Origin: Candidatus Pacearchaeota archaeon
GTDB taxonomy: Archaea > Nanoarchaeota > Nanoarchaeia > Pacearchaeales > GW2011-AR1
DNA length: 12,960 nt
Direction of reading: 5' to 3'
NCBI GenBank assembly: GCA_002690445.1
Contig: NZER01000246.1
Span: forward strand, 1 to 12,960
Shown here: piece by piece, positions 1 through 6,505 of the stretch
Layout: each line of letters starts with the position of its first letter
How positions within the stretch are numbered: position 1 is the stretch's first letter
Translations under genes and position numbers: made by a program
Notes under the pieces: model-generated
The model's database searches: none
Told to the model about the DNA's origin: nothing
The model's input: the letters and a program-made list of their open reading frames with translations, nothing else

Positions 1-2256
1 ATCAGTCAATGTTGTAAAATCAGCACTACAAGCAGCCTGACCTAATAAGTCAGCAGCAACAGAGTTAATACAGCTACCACCAACAACAATTAAGTTCTTA
101 GCAGCAACAGATGCAACTTCACTATCTTCAACAGTAACAGCACCCAATTCAGTAGCACTAGCGCTACTTGCAGAACCAGTACTTACCATTATTTCACCAG
201 AGCTCAAGTATACAAGTGGCTCAATAATTGAGTCAGGGATAGTCAATGTCACCTCGGAAGGTGAATCATCTCCATCTACCTCTTCAATCAAAGCACCATA
301 CCTTGTTCTATAAGAGTTCTTGTTGTTGTCTTCAGGGTCACTAATCCACGCTGGGCTCTTTGTAACAGTTACAGTCATATCAGTTGTGTCTGAACCATTA
401 GCAAATGTAGCATAGTAGATAGTTTCTGGAAGTGATAAATCATCGTCATCACGAGCAGTATCATCTACGCTCACGTTAACAATCCAGTTACCTGTAGCCA
501 AAACTAATCCTCCGTCTTCAACACTAAAGTTGTTTGTTAGTGTAGTATTCAAGTCAGTAATGTTAATCAAAGCATTACTTTGTGTTCTTAAATACTGGCT
601 AACCGGAAGACCCGGAGAAGCACCATCAGCATAGTCTGTACTAGTTAAGGAAATTGTACAATCACTTGAAGCACAAGATGTTTCATTTGTGAAAGTGAAA
701 GTACCACCACCAATCTTAAGAGTAACAAGTGTTCCTCCAAGAGCAGGGTCCTTATCCATAGACAATTCCTGATTACCAACACCCAAGATTTCTAAGTCCA
801 ATTTAGGACTAGTAGAAGATGTTTTATCAGCACCCTTATACTTAACAATATACGTCTTAGCATTGTTCCCTGCAGTTACAGGGTCAGCAGTGTTTAGAAT
901 GAAGTAATCATTCTTTGTAATATTGTCAGCACCAGGAGACATAACTAACCTCTTCTCTCGAGTATCACCACCGTGCATACCTGTTGCATTTGAATAAACA
1001 AGAGGTAACTCGGCAACATCTCCAGCTAGATTTGTGAAAGTCAACTTGTACTTTCTGTCAGAACTAACTGCGTCTAATTTAACTTCGTCAGTATTTACTG
1101 CAGCGAAGCCCTTAAACTCGATGTCCCAATTTTGACCAACTAAGACACCTGGCTCATCACCTTCTAATGCGATCTCGTCACTTAGCTTTCCACCAACAGG
1201 AACAAGATATTCATCTTGAGCAGTCATATTAACCACGATTTCTGCAATGGAGATATCCCCACCAGATTCAGTATGGTTAATTGTAACAGCAGCACCTGAA
1301 ATGGAATCTGCATTAACTTCAAGGTCAGCACCATTCTTAAGTACGATCTTATCAGCACCAATCCAGAATGTAGCTTGGTGTAAACCACCAGCAAAGGATT
1401 CATAGTCAATATCTGTAACAGCGATATAATCGTTTGTCCCAGTAATTGGTTCTATCTCACCCTTATCCATTTCATCAATTGGAGTACCATCAACTGTGAA
1501 TTTCACAGCTGAACTTCCTGAAACAACAGAACTAACAGTGTAACCACCAATAGTGATTTCTTCACCACTTGAAATAGTACCCTGTGCAGCTCCACTCATT
1601 AATGTAAGTTCTACACCACCAGTACCATTTGTAGCAGTAGTAATAGTGTATGATTTACCTAATAAAGAGATAGTTTCATCTTCTACATCATCTATTGTTC
1701 CAGATGTTATATCTGAATCCAAAGTTGTTGTAAAGTCAATTACATATCTAGCAATATTCTGTCCATTTGCAATTTTAAAGTAATCGCCAACAACATCAGC
1801 ATCGTCATCTTCCGCATATTCTACTCGAGATGATTCTATATCATGGAAATGTAACTCTTGGTCATATACTGAAGTACCTTTAGAGTTTACAACAGTCCCA
1901 CTCTCTAAAAGAGCGAAATTTGTGTCATCCAGATAAGTTGTAATATTGTTTAAAGATTCTTGAATTTCAAGAGGGTCAGAACTTGTCATTGCTTGCCAAG
2001 CAGTACCAGTAACACTAGCACCTGTGCCTCCACTTGCAGTTTGTGCAGCAAGAGCAGTTGCTAAATCGCTTGCAATATTCGCAGCACCAACAACATCACT
2101 TATTGCAGCATTACTACCATGGACAATAGCTACATTTGCAGCCCCATTTTCAACAAAAGGAGTTGGATATGCAGCAGCAGCAGCAAAACCGATAGTAGAA
2201 CCAATTAAAGCAGCACTTCCTAAAACTGTAATAGCTTTTTGTATGAATTTTTTCAT
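1..2256 (-). CDS. S-layer protein, 3' end cut by the window edge
   Basis: Main surface-lattice protein of the cell envelope, exported by Sec. Reading from the ATG at 2256, the frame stays open for 752 codons to base 1, so the C-terminus is missing. Residues 1-28 form a signal peptide (MKKFIQKA, a hydrophobic core, then AAAA). The mature start YPTPFV and the following VAIVHGSNAAISDVVGAANI match the conserved N-terminal region of archaeal S-layer proteins (S_layer_N family, known from Methanococcales and many DPANN). Near the visible end, NLIVVGGSCINSVAADLLG matches the conserved S_layer_C motif. The middle is Thr/Ser/Asp/Gly-rich beta-type sequence with N-glycosylation sequons. There are two close cysteines (CASSDC) and two more near the end that may form disulfides. 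The start is fixed by an AAAGGAGGTT site. It is probably the most strongly expressed gene here. Identification rests on motifs read by eye. Confidence 0.93.
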   Translation of the reverse strand, partial: MKKFIQKAITVLGSAALIGSTIGFAAAAAYPTPFVENGAANVAIVHGSNAAISDVVGAANIASDLATALAAQTASGGTGASVTGTAWQAMTSSDPLEIQESLNNITTYLDDTNFALLESGTVVNSKGTSVYDQELHFHDIESSRVEYAEDDDADVVGDYFKIANGQNIARYVIDFTTTLDSDITSGTIDDVEDETISLLGKSYTITTATNGTGGVELTLMSGAAQGTISSGEEITIGGYTVSSVVSGSSAVKFTVDGTPIDEMDKGEIEPITGTNDYIAVTDIDYESFAGGLHQATFWIGADKIVLKNGADLEVNADSISGAAVTINHTESGGDISIAEIVVNMTAQDEYLVPVGGKLSDEIALEGDEPGVLVGQNWDIEFKGFAAVNTDEVKLDAVSSDRKYKLTFTNLAGDVAELPLVYSNATGMHGGDTREKRLVMSPGADNITKNDYFILNTADPVTAGNNAKTYIVKYKGADKTSSTSPKLDLEILGVGNQELSMDKDPALGGTLVTLKIGGGTFTFTNETSCASSDCTISLTSTDYADGASPGLPVSQYLRTQSNALINITDLNTTLTNNFSVEDGGLVLATGNWIVNVSVDDTARDDDDLSLPETIYYATFANGSDTTDMTVTVTKSPAWISDPEDNNKNSYRTRYGALIEEVDGDDSPSEVTLTIPDSIIEPLVYLSSGEIMVSTGSASSASATELGAVTVEDSEVASVAAKNLIVVGGSCINSVAADLLGQAACSADFTTLTD

Positions 2257-2490
2257 TATTATTAACCTCCTTTCAGCACTATTAGTTTAGCCGCCTTTGT
2301 CAAGGCCTCACTTTGCGAGTTCAGCATTTCTAACAGCCTGGCCGGAAATTTCCGCTCTTGACTATCTTGCGATAATCTTACAAGAGTGAAAATTTTTGAC
2401 TTATAACTAGGGAGCGTTATAAGCTAGTCATCTCTAGAATCCCTATTTGTTAATCACTGACTAGTCAGTGTATTATTAAACTAATAACAC
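2257..2490 (-). promoter_or_regulatory. Structured 5' leader of the S-layer mRNA (candidate cis-acting RNA)
   Basis: Read as minus-strand RNA, the leader holds a series of stem-loops. In order they are: a perfect 16-bp palindrome (2470-2455); CUUAUAAC/GUUAUAAG (2423-2416 with 2407-2400), whose loop UCCCUA can pair with UAGGGA at 2445-2440 as a pseudoknot; CUCUUG/CAAGAG (2386-2381 with 2360-2355), enclosing a second 6-bp stem capped by the GNRA tetraloop GCAA (2370-2367); the palindrome CGGAAAUUUCCG (2354-2343); and a possible three-way junction. The junction is closed by 2337-2330 with 2285-2278 and contains two directly adjacent hairpins (2319-2307, and GCCUU-GACA-AAGGC at 2306-2293). The junction ends a few bases before the Shine-Dalgarno site. 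No known riboswitch class was recognised. A role in mRNA stability or translation control is inference. Confidence 0.55.
2264..2273 (-). promoter_or_regulatory. Strong Shine-Dalgarno site of the S-layer gene
   Basis: On the minus strand this reads AAAGGAGGTT, followed by AATAATA and the ATG at 2256. It is the best ribosome-binding site in the window and fixes the start of the S-layer gene. Most other genes here have weak sites, overlap the preceding gene, or look leaderless. Confidence 0.85.
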
Positions 2491-2512
2491 ACTTCTATCC
2501 AACTTAGTTTTA

Positions 2513-2526
2513 CTTTATAAATCTTA
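2513..2526 (-). promoter_or_regulatory. Proximal TATA element of the S-layer promoter
   Basis: The minus strand reads TAAGATTTATAAAG, containing TTTATAAA, a good archaeal TATA box. With the usual spacing of about 25 bases, transcription would start near 2485-2490, giving a leader of about 230 nt. The same 14-mer occurs again at 2577-2590. Confidence 0.6.
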
Positions 2527-2576
2527 TCCCCCCAATCGTAGAAAAATCACATTGAATCACGCATACTCTTAGGTTC

Positions 2577-2590
2577 CTTTATAAATCTTA
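2577..2590 (-). promoter_or_regulatory. Distal copy of the same 14-mer TATA element
   Basis: An exact copy of the 14-mer at 2513-2526, 64 bases further upstream on the S-layer side. It could be a second start site for the S-layer gene (start near 2555) or a binding site for a regulator. TTTATAAA is palindromic, so orientation is not certain, but the flanking bases are also repeated, which suggests the same direction. Confidence 0.45.
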
Positions 2591-2657
2591 TGTTACTCAT
2601 TAAAGTAATAACAATTTCAAGAGGATAGAGGATTTCCAGAAAAAATAAATTAATGAA

Positions 2658-2727
2658 TATATGGTTTAGAATACCCCATATACAAAAACAATAAAGTTTA
2701 TATATCTAGGTAAATATACCCCATATA
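2658..2727 (+). promoter_or_regulatory. Promoter and repeated operator-like sites of the winged-helix gene
   Basis: A TATA box (TTTATATA, 2697-2704) lies about 29-36 bases before the ATG at 2733, so the transcript should be nearly leaderless. The 12-mer ATACCCCATATA occurs exactly twice, at 2671-2682 (upstream of the TATA box) and 2716-2727 (over the expected start site). An inverted half-site TATATGG lies at 2658-2664. Sites that flank a TATA box and cover the start are typical of archaeal repressor operators. The gene directly downstream encodes a DNA-binding protein, so autoregulation is the simplest reading, but this is inference. Confidence 0.6.
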
Positions 2728-2732
2728 GGAAA

Positions 2733-3089
2733 ATGGCAGAAAAAAAGAAAAGCAAGACAAGATATGTGGATATTAATGTAAATAAGGGAGGGTTTGTATC
2801 CAAATTTGTAGGCGGAAAAAAAGCCCACGATTTTTCAGATATAACCTTATTAAGAAAGCTATTAAGCAATGAAAAAGCAAGGATTCTTTATACTTTAAAA
2901 TTCAAAAAACCTCAATCAATTTACAGATTAGCAAAGATTTTGGGCAGAGATTTCAAGTCAGTAAGAGAAGATGTCCAGCTTCTTGTACGATTTGGTTTTG
3001 TAGAATTTCATACATCCAGAACAGGTAAACGAGAAGCACTAACACCCACCTTGTCTGTAGATGAAATAAAACTTGTAATTAATATTTAA
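2733..3089 (+). CDS. Winged-helix transcriptional regulator (COG4190-like)
   Basis: A 118-residue, probably cytoplasmic DNA-binding protein. A basic, likely disordered N-terminus (residues 1-35, MAEKKKSKTR onward) precedes a winged helix at about 38-118. Here LLSNEKARILYTL is helix 1, SIYRLAKILGRDFKSVREDVQLL is the helix-turn-helix, and the segment from GFVEFHTS to the end is the wing. The phrase SIYRLAKILGRDFKSVREDV closely resembles archaeal COG4190 regulators (SIYELAKLLGRD...V..DV..L), many of which sit beside toxin genes. The ATG lies just after a TATA box, so translation is probably leaderless. The only close plus-strand partner is absent. The gene ends 4 bases inside the convergent pilin-like gene, so the two transcripts must overlap. 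It may repress itself through the repeats at 2671-2727, and may also act on the divergent S-layer promoter. The target is unknown. Confidence 0.8.
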   Translation: MAEKKKSKTRYVDINVNKGGFVSKFVGGKKAHDFSDITLLRKLLSNEKARILYTLKFKKPQSIYRLAKILGRDFKSVREDVQLLVRFGFVEFHTSRTGKREALTPTLSVDEIKLVINI

Positions 3090-3589
3090 ACATCATTGCA
3101 CACCCGCAAACGCACCACCAAATCCCCGCCCCCCGCCGCCAGAGGCACACTCGCCCCAGTCACCCCGCCCGTGCAATTTCCCCCAACCACCTTCAAAACA
3201 TCTTCTTCTACATCTGCATCATCCCGGAACAAAATATCAAATTGATAAGCATTAATCACACTCTCACTTCTCATCAAATCACCCATAATGTCAATCAACG
3301 TCTCATTCAAATAATCACAAGCCATCTCATTCAAATTATCGCACCCATCCCCGCCATAACAACTCTTAACTAAATCTTCCACACTATCAAACTGCGGCTC
3401 AAACACAATCGCGCAATCAGTTGTATAATCCAGCACAGCATTCAGCATATTTTCCACCTCAACACTTTGTTTTTCATCTGGCGCCTTTCGCACCGAAATC
3501 ACAATAAAAACCAGCAGCGCAATCACAACAAGCACAACTATCAACACAAACCCTACCATTTCCTGTTGTCCTTTATTTTTTTCACTCAT
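3086..3589 (-). CDS. Pilin-like secreted protein, class III signal peptide
   Basis: A 167-residue protein. The N-terminus MSEKNKGQQEMVGFVLIVVL has the short charged region, KGQ cleavage motif and hydrophobic stretch (about 12-32) of archaeal type IV pilin or archaellin precursors, normally cut by a prepilin peptidase after the Gly. The hydrophobic stretch would form the fibre core or a membrane anchor, and the rest (about 33-167) faces outward. That part has seven cysteines (likely disulfides, for example CYGGDGC), N-glycosylation sequons (NETL, NCTG) and a C-terminal Gly-rich stretch AAGGGDL encoded by runs of G. It is the last gene of the overlapping operon: its ATG lies inside the end of the upstream pilin-like gene (8-base overlap, ATGAGTGA). 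No assembly ATPase or platform gene is in the window, so the appendage type cannot be named. Confidence 0.75.
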   Translation of the reverse strand: MSEKNKGQQEMVGFVLIVVLVVIALLVFIVISVRKAPDEKQSVEVENMLNAVLDYTTDCAIVFEPQFDSVEDLVKSCYGGDGCDNLNEMACDYLNETLIDIMGDLMRSESVINAYQFDILFRDDADVEEDVLKVVGGNCTGGVTGASVPLAAGGGDLVVRLRVCNDV

Positions 3590-4088
3590 CTTTCAAAATC
3601 ACCCCCAAAACCAACTTGCCAATCTCGCATTTATTATAAACATAACCACCTTCCTTCATTTTCCTGCAAATATTCACATAACTTGAAAATTCTTCAGAAC
3701 TTGCCTGTCCAGAATTATAAATTTCCCAGTAATTGCATCCCAAAGCCGGGCACTGCACTTTCCCGCTTTCAGCAAAAGAAGGGTAAATCTTGTAAACTTT
3801 CACAGATGCAACAGGCCAAAAATCACCATACCCCGCCCCCCGCCCCCCAGCTAAAACATCCAGCTTATCCCCATCTAGACACAAGTTTTCCTGCGAATCA
3901 CAGTTCAACTCAGGCATATTAGAAATCACTTCCAAAGACGAAAGCGCCTGTCTTTTTTGCAAATCTTCGTAACTATCTGTAAGAGATTTTGACTGCCAAG
4001 ATATAAAAAAAAGCCCAACAAGAATAAAAAAGAAAAACACAGCTACAATCATAAACGCCATCTGCTGGATTTTTAGCTGTGCTTTCAT
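3582..4088 (-). CDS. Pilin-like membrane-anchored protein
   Basis: A 168-residue protein with an N-terminal hydrophobic segment (about 12-31 of MKAQLKIQQMAFMIVAVFFF...) and an outward domain with four pairs of cysteines, including CDSQENLC and CPALGC, and a Gly-rich tract (LAGGRGAGYG) written in G runs. The frame is open to 4112, but I place the start at the ATG at 4088. That ATG forms an ATGA overlap with the TGA of the dipeptidase gene and gives a short N-terminus like the other pilin-like genes. QLKIQQMAF resembles a class III processing region without the standard KG, so cleavage is uncertain. Order and overlap suggest production in fixed ratio with the two neighbouring surface proteins. 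It could instead be a plain type II membrane-anchored protein. Confidence 0.7.
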   Translation of the reverse strand: MKAQLKIQQMAFMIVAVFFFFILVGLFFISWQSKSLTDSYEDLQKRQALSSLEVISNMPELNCDSQENLCLDGDKLDVLAGGRGAGYGDFWPVASVKVYKIYPSFAESGKVQCPALGCNYWEIYNSGQASSEEFSSYVNICRKMKEGGYVYNKCEIGKLVLGVILKDE

Positions 4089-4639
4089 TTTAGGCATGAC
4101 CAATGCCACCATTCTGGGAGGTAGGGTTTGAATCCTACCTTCCTCATGACTTTTTTTAATAATCTTCTGTTTCTTTTAATCTCTTCTTCTTTTTTAGTCA
4201 ATTTTTTCTTTTTTTCATAATAATTTAAATTATCTTTTTCATTAAAACTTACCCCACCCATTTCAAGCTCTTTTTTCCCTTTCATAATTGTTAGATCCAC
4301 TGCCCCTCCTCCCAGATGACTTGCAGGCCAAAAAGGTCTCTGTTTGAGAATCTTATACCCTCCCGTATATCGAACTAGCATATTATGCCAATTTTTAGGA
4401 TGCTTTCTTTTGAAATCCTTTTCACAGATCTTAATTATCCTTCTTTGGTCTTCAATAGACCTTTTCCCATCCCAAATTTTGAAGTTATTCCCTTCAGGCA
4501 ATAATTCTCTTGCCCTTAACAAAGCCTGCGCAACCGAACTTCTAATGAAAATCTTTTTAGATCTTGCCCAATCATTCCTCTTACGATTGTCAATTACAAA
4601 GCCATGCTTCTTTAAATTTATTAGTCCTTTCATCACCAT
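4085..4639 (-). CDS. VanX-like D-Ala-D-Ala dipeptidase (peptidase M15 family)
   Basis: A 184-residue zinc metallopeptidase of the M15D type, which in bacteria splits D-Ala-D-Ala dipeptide. The family signature is complete: SHLGGGAVD around residues 107-115 (zinc ligands His108 and Asp115) and PEWWHW around 175-180 (catalytic Glu176, zinc ligand His179). DGKRSIEDQR at about 57-66 matches the usual DGYRP..QR segment. No signal peptide or membrane segment is visible, so it should act in the cytoplasm. The frame is open to a GTG at 4648. I choose the ATG at 4639, which is 10 bases after GGGAGG; the ATG at 4633, in a TGATG overlap with the upstream stop, is the alternative. The stop overlaps the next start as ATGA. 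An enzyme of peptidoglycan chemistry is unexpected in an archaeon, so the true substrate may be another dipeptide or a product taken from bacteria. It is less G-rich than the flanking pilin-like genes. Confidence 0.85.
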   Translation of the reverse strand: MVMKGLINLKKHGFVIDNRKRNDWARSKKIFIRSSVAQALLRARELLPEGNNFKIWDGKRSIEDQRRIIKICEKDFKRKHPKNWHNMLVRYTGGYKILKQRPFWPASHLGGGAVDLTIMKGKKELEMGGVSFNEKDNLNYYEKKKKLTKKEEEIKRNRRLLKKVMRKVGFKPYLPEWWHWSCLK

Positions 4640-5649
4640 AACCCGCACACCTCCCTATCTGCCTTAATCTCAACCTGCTTCACAAAATCATTTAACATCA
4701 TTAAATCTTCTGCAGTTGCATTCATAGCCAGCCCGCCAAGCAACCGCAAATCTGCCTTAAGATTAGTATTACATTCTCGTGCATTCATCAAATCTGCTTT
4801 ATCTCCAAATACCTCAGAAATCTTCGCAGTCCGATACATCAGCCTCTTCACATTGCAGTCATAAATATCTTTTTCTGAAAAAATCGCCCCATACATTAAA
4901 CTTCCAACATATTCTAATCTTTCTCCATCTTTCAAAACAAACCCCTCCCCCCACACCCCCGCCCCCCCGCACCCTGAAACACACCCCCCATAAACCACCA
5001 CACCCCTGCCACTGCACCCGCCCGCCCCAAAACAAACCCGCACCTCATCTTCCTCCCCAGTGCAGTTTTCAATTGCAATGTTCGGCACAGCCAGCCCCAA
5101 AATCTCATTTTCAATTTCATCCGGCGTATTAATAAAACAATATTTTTTCTGCGTTAAAAAAATCAAATCAGCAACCTTGTACGGAAATTCAAATGGCTTG
5201 GAAAAAACATAATACTCTTTTCCAGAATTTTGAGGCGAAGAAAAAATATACTTATTATGAACAGAAGTCGCCCCCCCTGCCAGACTCCACTCCTCCCCAA
5301 TCCGCGACCGGGTTGCAACTGAAATCTCGTTTTTCCCAAACTCATCATCATAACAATAATTATTCACCCTTGTTTCTGAACGAAAAATAATTTTCCCAAA
5401 CCGCCCCTCCCCAAAACCTGCCTGCAGCGGGTCAGTAATAATTGAAATCTCCTTTGCCACTTCCGTGTCAGTCTGAAGTCTTTTAGTATCTGCCACCCGC
5501 ACCGCCCCGTAAACAGCTAAAATCAAGATTGCAATCCCCGCGATAATTGCAAAAATCCAGACAAAGTTGAATTCTGCGCGATTTGCTCTTGCACTATCTT
5601 TCATAATTCCTGGCAAGAGTGAATCGCGAGTTACTTTTTTGGTTTTCAT
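4633..5649 (-). CDS. Large membrane-anchored pilin-like protein, Cys- and Gly-rich
   Basis: A 338-residue protein, one N-terminal membrane segment (about 27-48, FVWIFAIIAGIAILILAVYG) after a basic stretch, then a large outward domain. The RAEFNFVWIF start, with an acid just before the hydrophobic core, resembles type IV pilin-like proteins, although no clear cleavage glycine precedes it. At about 200-240 is a Cys/Gly-rich region (CFGAGGCSGRGVVV, GGCVSGCGGAGVWGEG) encoded by long G runs (4942-4974), which may form a disulfide-bonded knot. Several more cysteines follow, and sequons NCTG and NATA occur. The frame opens at 5667, but I choose the ATG at 5649: it makes an ATGA overlap with the upstream TGA and has GGTGAAG before it. 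I do not recognise a named family. It could be a minor or tip subunit of the fibre built from the downstream proteins. Confidence 0.68.
   Translation of the reverse strand: MKTKKVTRDSLLPGIMKDSARANRAEFNFVWIFAIIAGIAILILAVYGAVRVADTKRLQTDTEVAKEISIITDPLQAGFGEGRFGKIIFRSETRVNNYCYDDEFGKNEISVATRSRIGEEWSLAGGATSVHNKYIFSSPQNSGKEYYVFSKPFEFPYKVADLIFLTQKKYCFINTPDEIENEILGLAVPNIAIENCTGEEDEVRVCFGAGGCSGRGVVVYGGCVSGCGGAGVWGEGFVLKDGERLEYVGSLMYGAIFSEKDIYDCNVKRLMYRTAKISEVFGDKADLMNARECNTNLKADLRLLGGLAMNATAEDLMMLNDFVKQVEIKADREVCGLW
4942..4974 (-). other. G-run tract able to form a G-quadruplex, inside the 338-residue gene
   Basis: The coding strand has runs of 3, 7, 5, 6 and 4 G separated by 1-3 bases. This satisfies the usual four-run G-quadruplex rule and contains a slippage-prone run of seven G. 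It encodes the Gly-rich CGGAGVWGEG segment. Similar but looser tracts lie in the two downstream pilin-like genes (3124-3170 and 3831-3848). Confidence 0.7.
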
Positions 5650-6104
5650 TTTTTCTTCACCTTCCAATTTTCAGTCATTCTATTCAAAACAAAAACTTCC
5701 GAAGTCAAATCAGTAGGTATTTTATTTAATAAAGGAATCATTTTTTTATCCATCCATTTATGCATGAGATATTCATTTTTGAACTTCTTTTTTATAATAT
5801 TGCGATGAATAAGCTCATGAAATAATCTTATTAACATAATCTTTGGATTTTTTTCATACCTTATTGTAATTGGATCGCAAAAAACAGAACCCTTGTCAAT
5901 CATAAAAATAGGAATATAATCTTCTTCCCAAGAAATAAATTCCTTACTAATAATCTTCAAAATAGCCCCTATATTTTTTCCGTAGAGTTGTCTGAATATT
6001 TTAGTCTTCTTTTCCAATTTTTTTAAGTTATTCTTATCAAAATCTTTTTGAAAAAGTGTATTATACATCCAAGAATATTCCAATTTAGTCCTCGGTATTT
6101 TCAT
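5646..6104 (-). CDS. HEXXH-motif metalloprotease-like protein (zincin-like)
   Basis: A 152-residue protein with no signal peptide or membrane span, so probably cytoplasmic. The key motif is HELIH at residues 96-100, preceded by a hydrophobic helix (MLIRLF): in zincins the two His bind zinc and the Glu is the general base. A downstream helix holds further candidate ligands (EYLMHKWMDKK, about 111-121), but a third ligand cannot be assigned. The segment before the motif (PIFMIDKGSVFCDPITIRYE) looks like a beta-rich substrate cleft. I do not recognise a named family; SprT-like or minigluzincin-type proteins are the closest in plan. The start is the ATG at 6104, which shares its A with the hepT-like TGA (TGATG); a GTG at 6107 is possible. 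The gene ends in an ATGA overlap with a pilin-like gene. It might process surface-protein precursors or act with the toxin-antitoxin pair upstream; both are inference. Confidence 0.6.
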   Translation of the reverse strand: MKIPRTKLEYSWMYNTLFQKDFDKNNLKKLEKKTKIFRQLYGKNIGAILKIISKEFISWEEDYIPIFMIDKGSVFCDPITIRYEKNPKIMLIRLFHELIHRNIIKKKFKNEYLMHKWMDKKMIPLLNKIPTDLTSEVFVLNRMTENWKVKKK

Positions 6105-6505
6105 CACCCCACCACCCCCAAAAATTTCTTAGTATCAGGAATTAATTCTTCAGTCACAGCGTGAAAAACTTTCTCATCATCAATTTCACCATATTCATGA
6201 GCAATTATATTTCTCATAGATTTAGCATCTTGCAATCTTTCAGATAATTCATGAGAAAGGAGGTTTGAATTCTCCAAAATTTCAAAAGCATGCTTGTCAT
6301 TATCTGGAGATTTTAATTTCTTTTTCTTTATAATCAAAAAAGCCAAATCAACAACAGCCTCAACAATTTTTTCAAAATACCTTTCACAAGCAGCTTTCTT
6401 ATCAAGTTGTTTTTTGTAAGCTTCCAAACTTTCTGGCAAAAATGATTCCAACTCTTCTAAGTAACTATCAATCTCTTTTGTTTTATCACCTACCCTATTT
6501 TCCAT
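6104..6505 (-). CDS. hepT: HepT-like RNase toxin (type VII toxin-antitoxin)
   Basis: A 133-residue all-helical protein of the HepT/DUF86 (HEPN) family. The catalytic and modification motif R-X4-H-X-Y is exact: Arg98, four residues NIIA, His103, Glu, Tyr105 (RNIIAHEY). In characterised systems Arg and His make the RNA-cutting site of a dimer, and the Tyr is AMPylated by the partner nucleotidyltransferase, which silences the toxin. The length is normal for the family. The ATG at 6505 lies 11 bases inside the upstream nucleotidyltransferase gene, the usual antitoxin-first order, and the stop overlaps the next gene as TGATG. Unusually, the pair is not a free-standing module but heads a seven-gene overlapping operon. 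Function is assigned from motif and context. Confidence 0.88.
   Translation of the reverse strand: MENRVGDKTKEIDSYLEELESFLPESLEAYKKQLDKKAACERYFEKIVEAVVDLAFLIIKKKKLKSPDNDKHAFEILENSNLLSHELSERLQDAKSMRNIIAHEYGEIDDEKVFHAVTEELIPDTKKFLGVVG

Noticed and set aside
2671..2727. Short repeats as a CRISPR array or phage attachment site
   Set aside because: Only two 12-mers around a TATA box; no regular spacers, cas genes, integrase or tRNA.
3467..3922. Plus-strand open frame of 151 codons
   Set aside because: Antisense to two pilin-like genes with signal peptides and overlaps; low-complexity His/Ser/Pro composition.
4117..4145. Plus-strand GGTAGG-loop-CCTACC hairpin with GTTTGAATCC, resembling a tRNA T-arm
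   Set aside because: The loop is 8 nt with T in place of the conserved C56, no matching acceptor, D or anticodon arms are found, and the bases are the conserved PEWWHW-coding end of the dipeptidase.
4779..5132. Plus-strand open frame of 117 codons, Pro/His/Ser-rich
   Set aside because: Opposite-strand shadow of the G-run-bearing 338-residue gene; the composition merely reflects its C-rich complement and there is no start signal.
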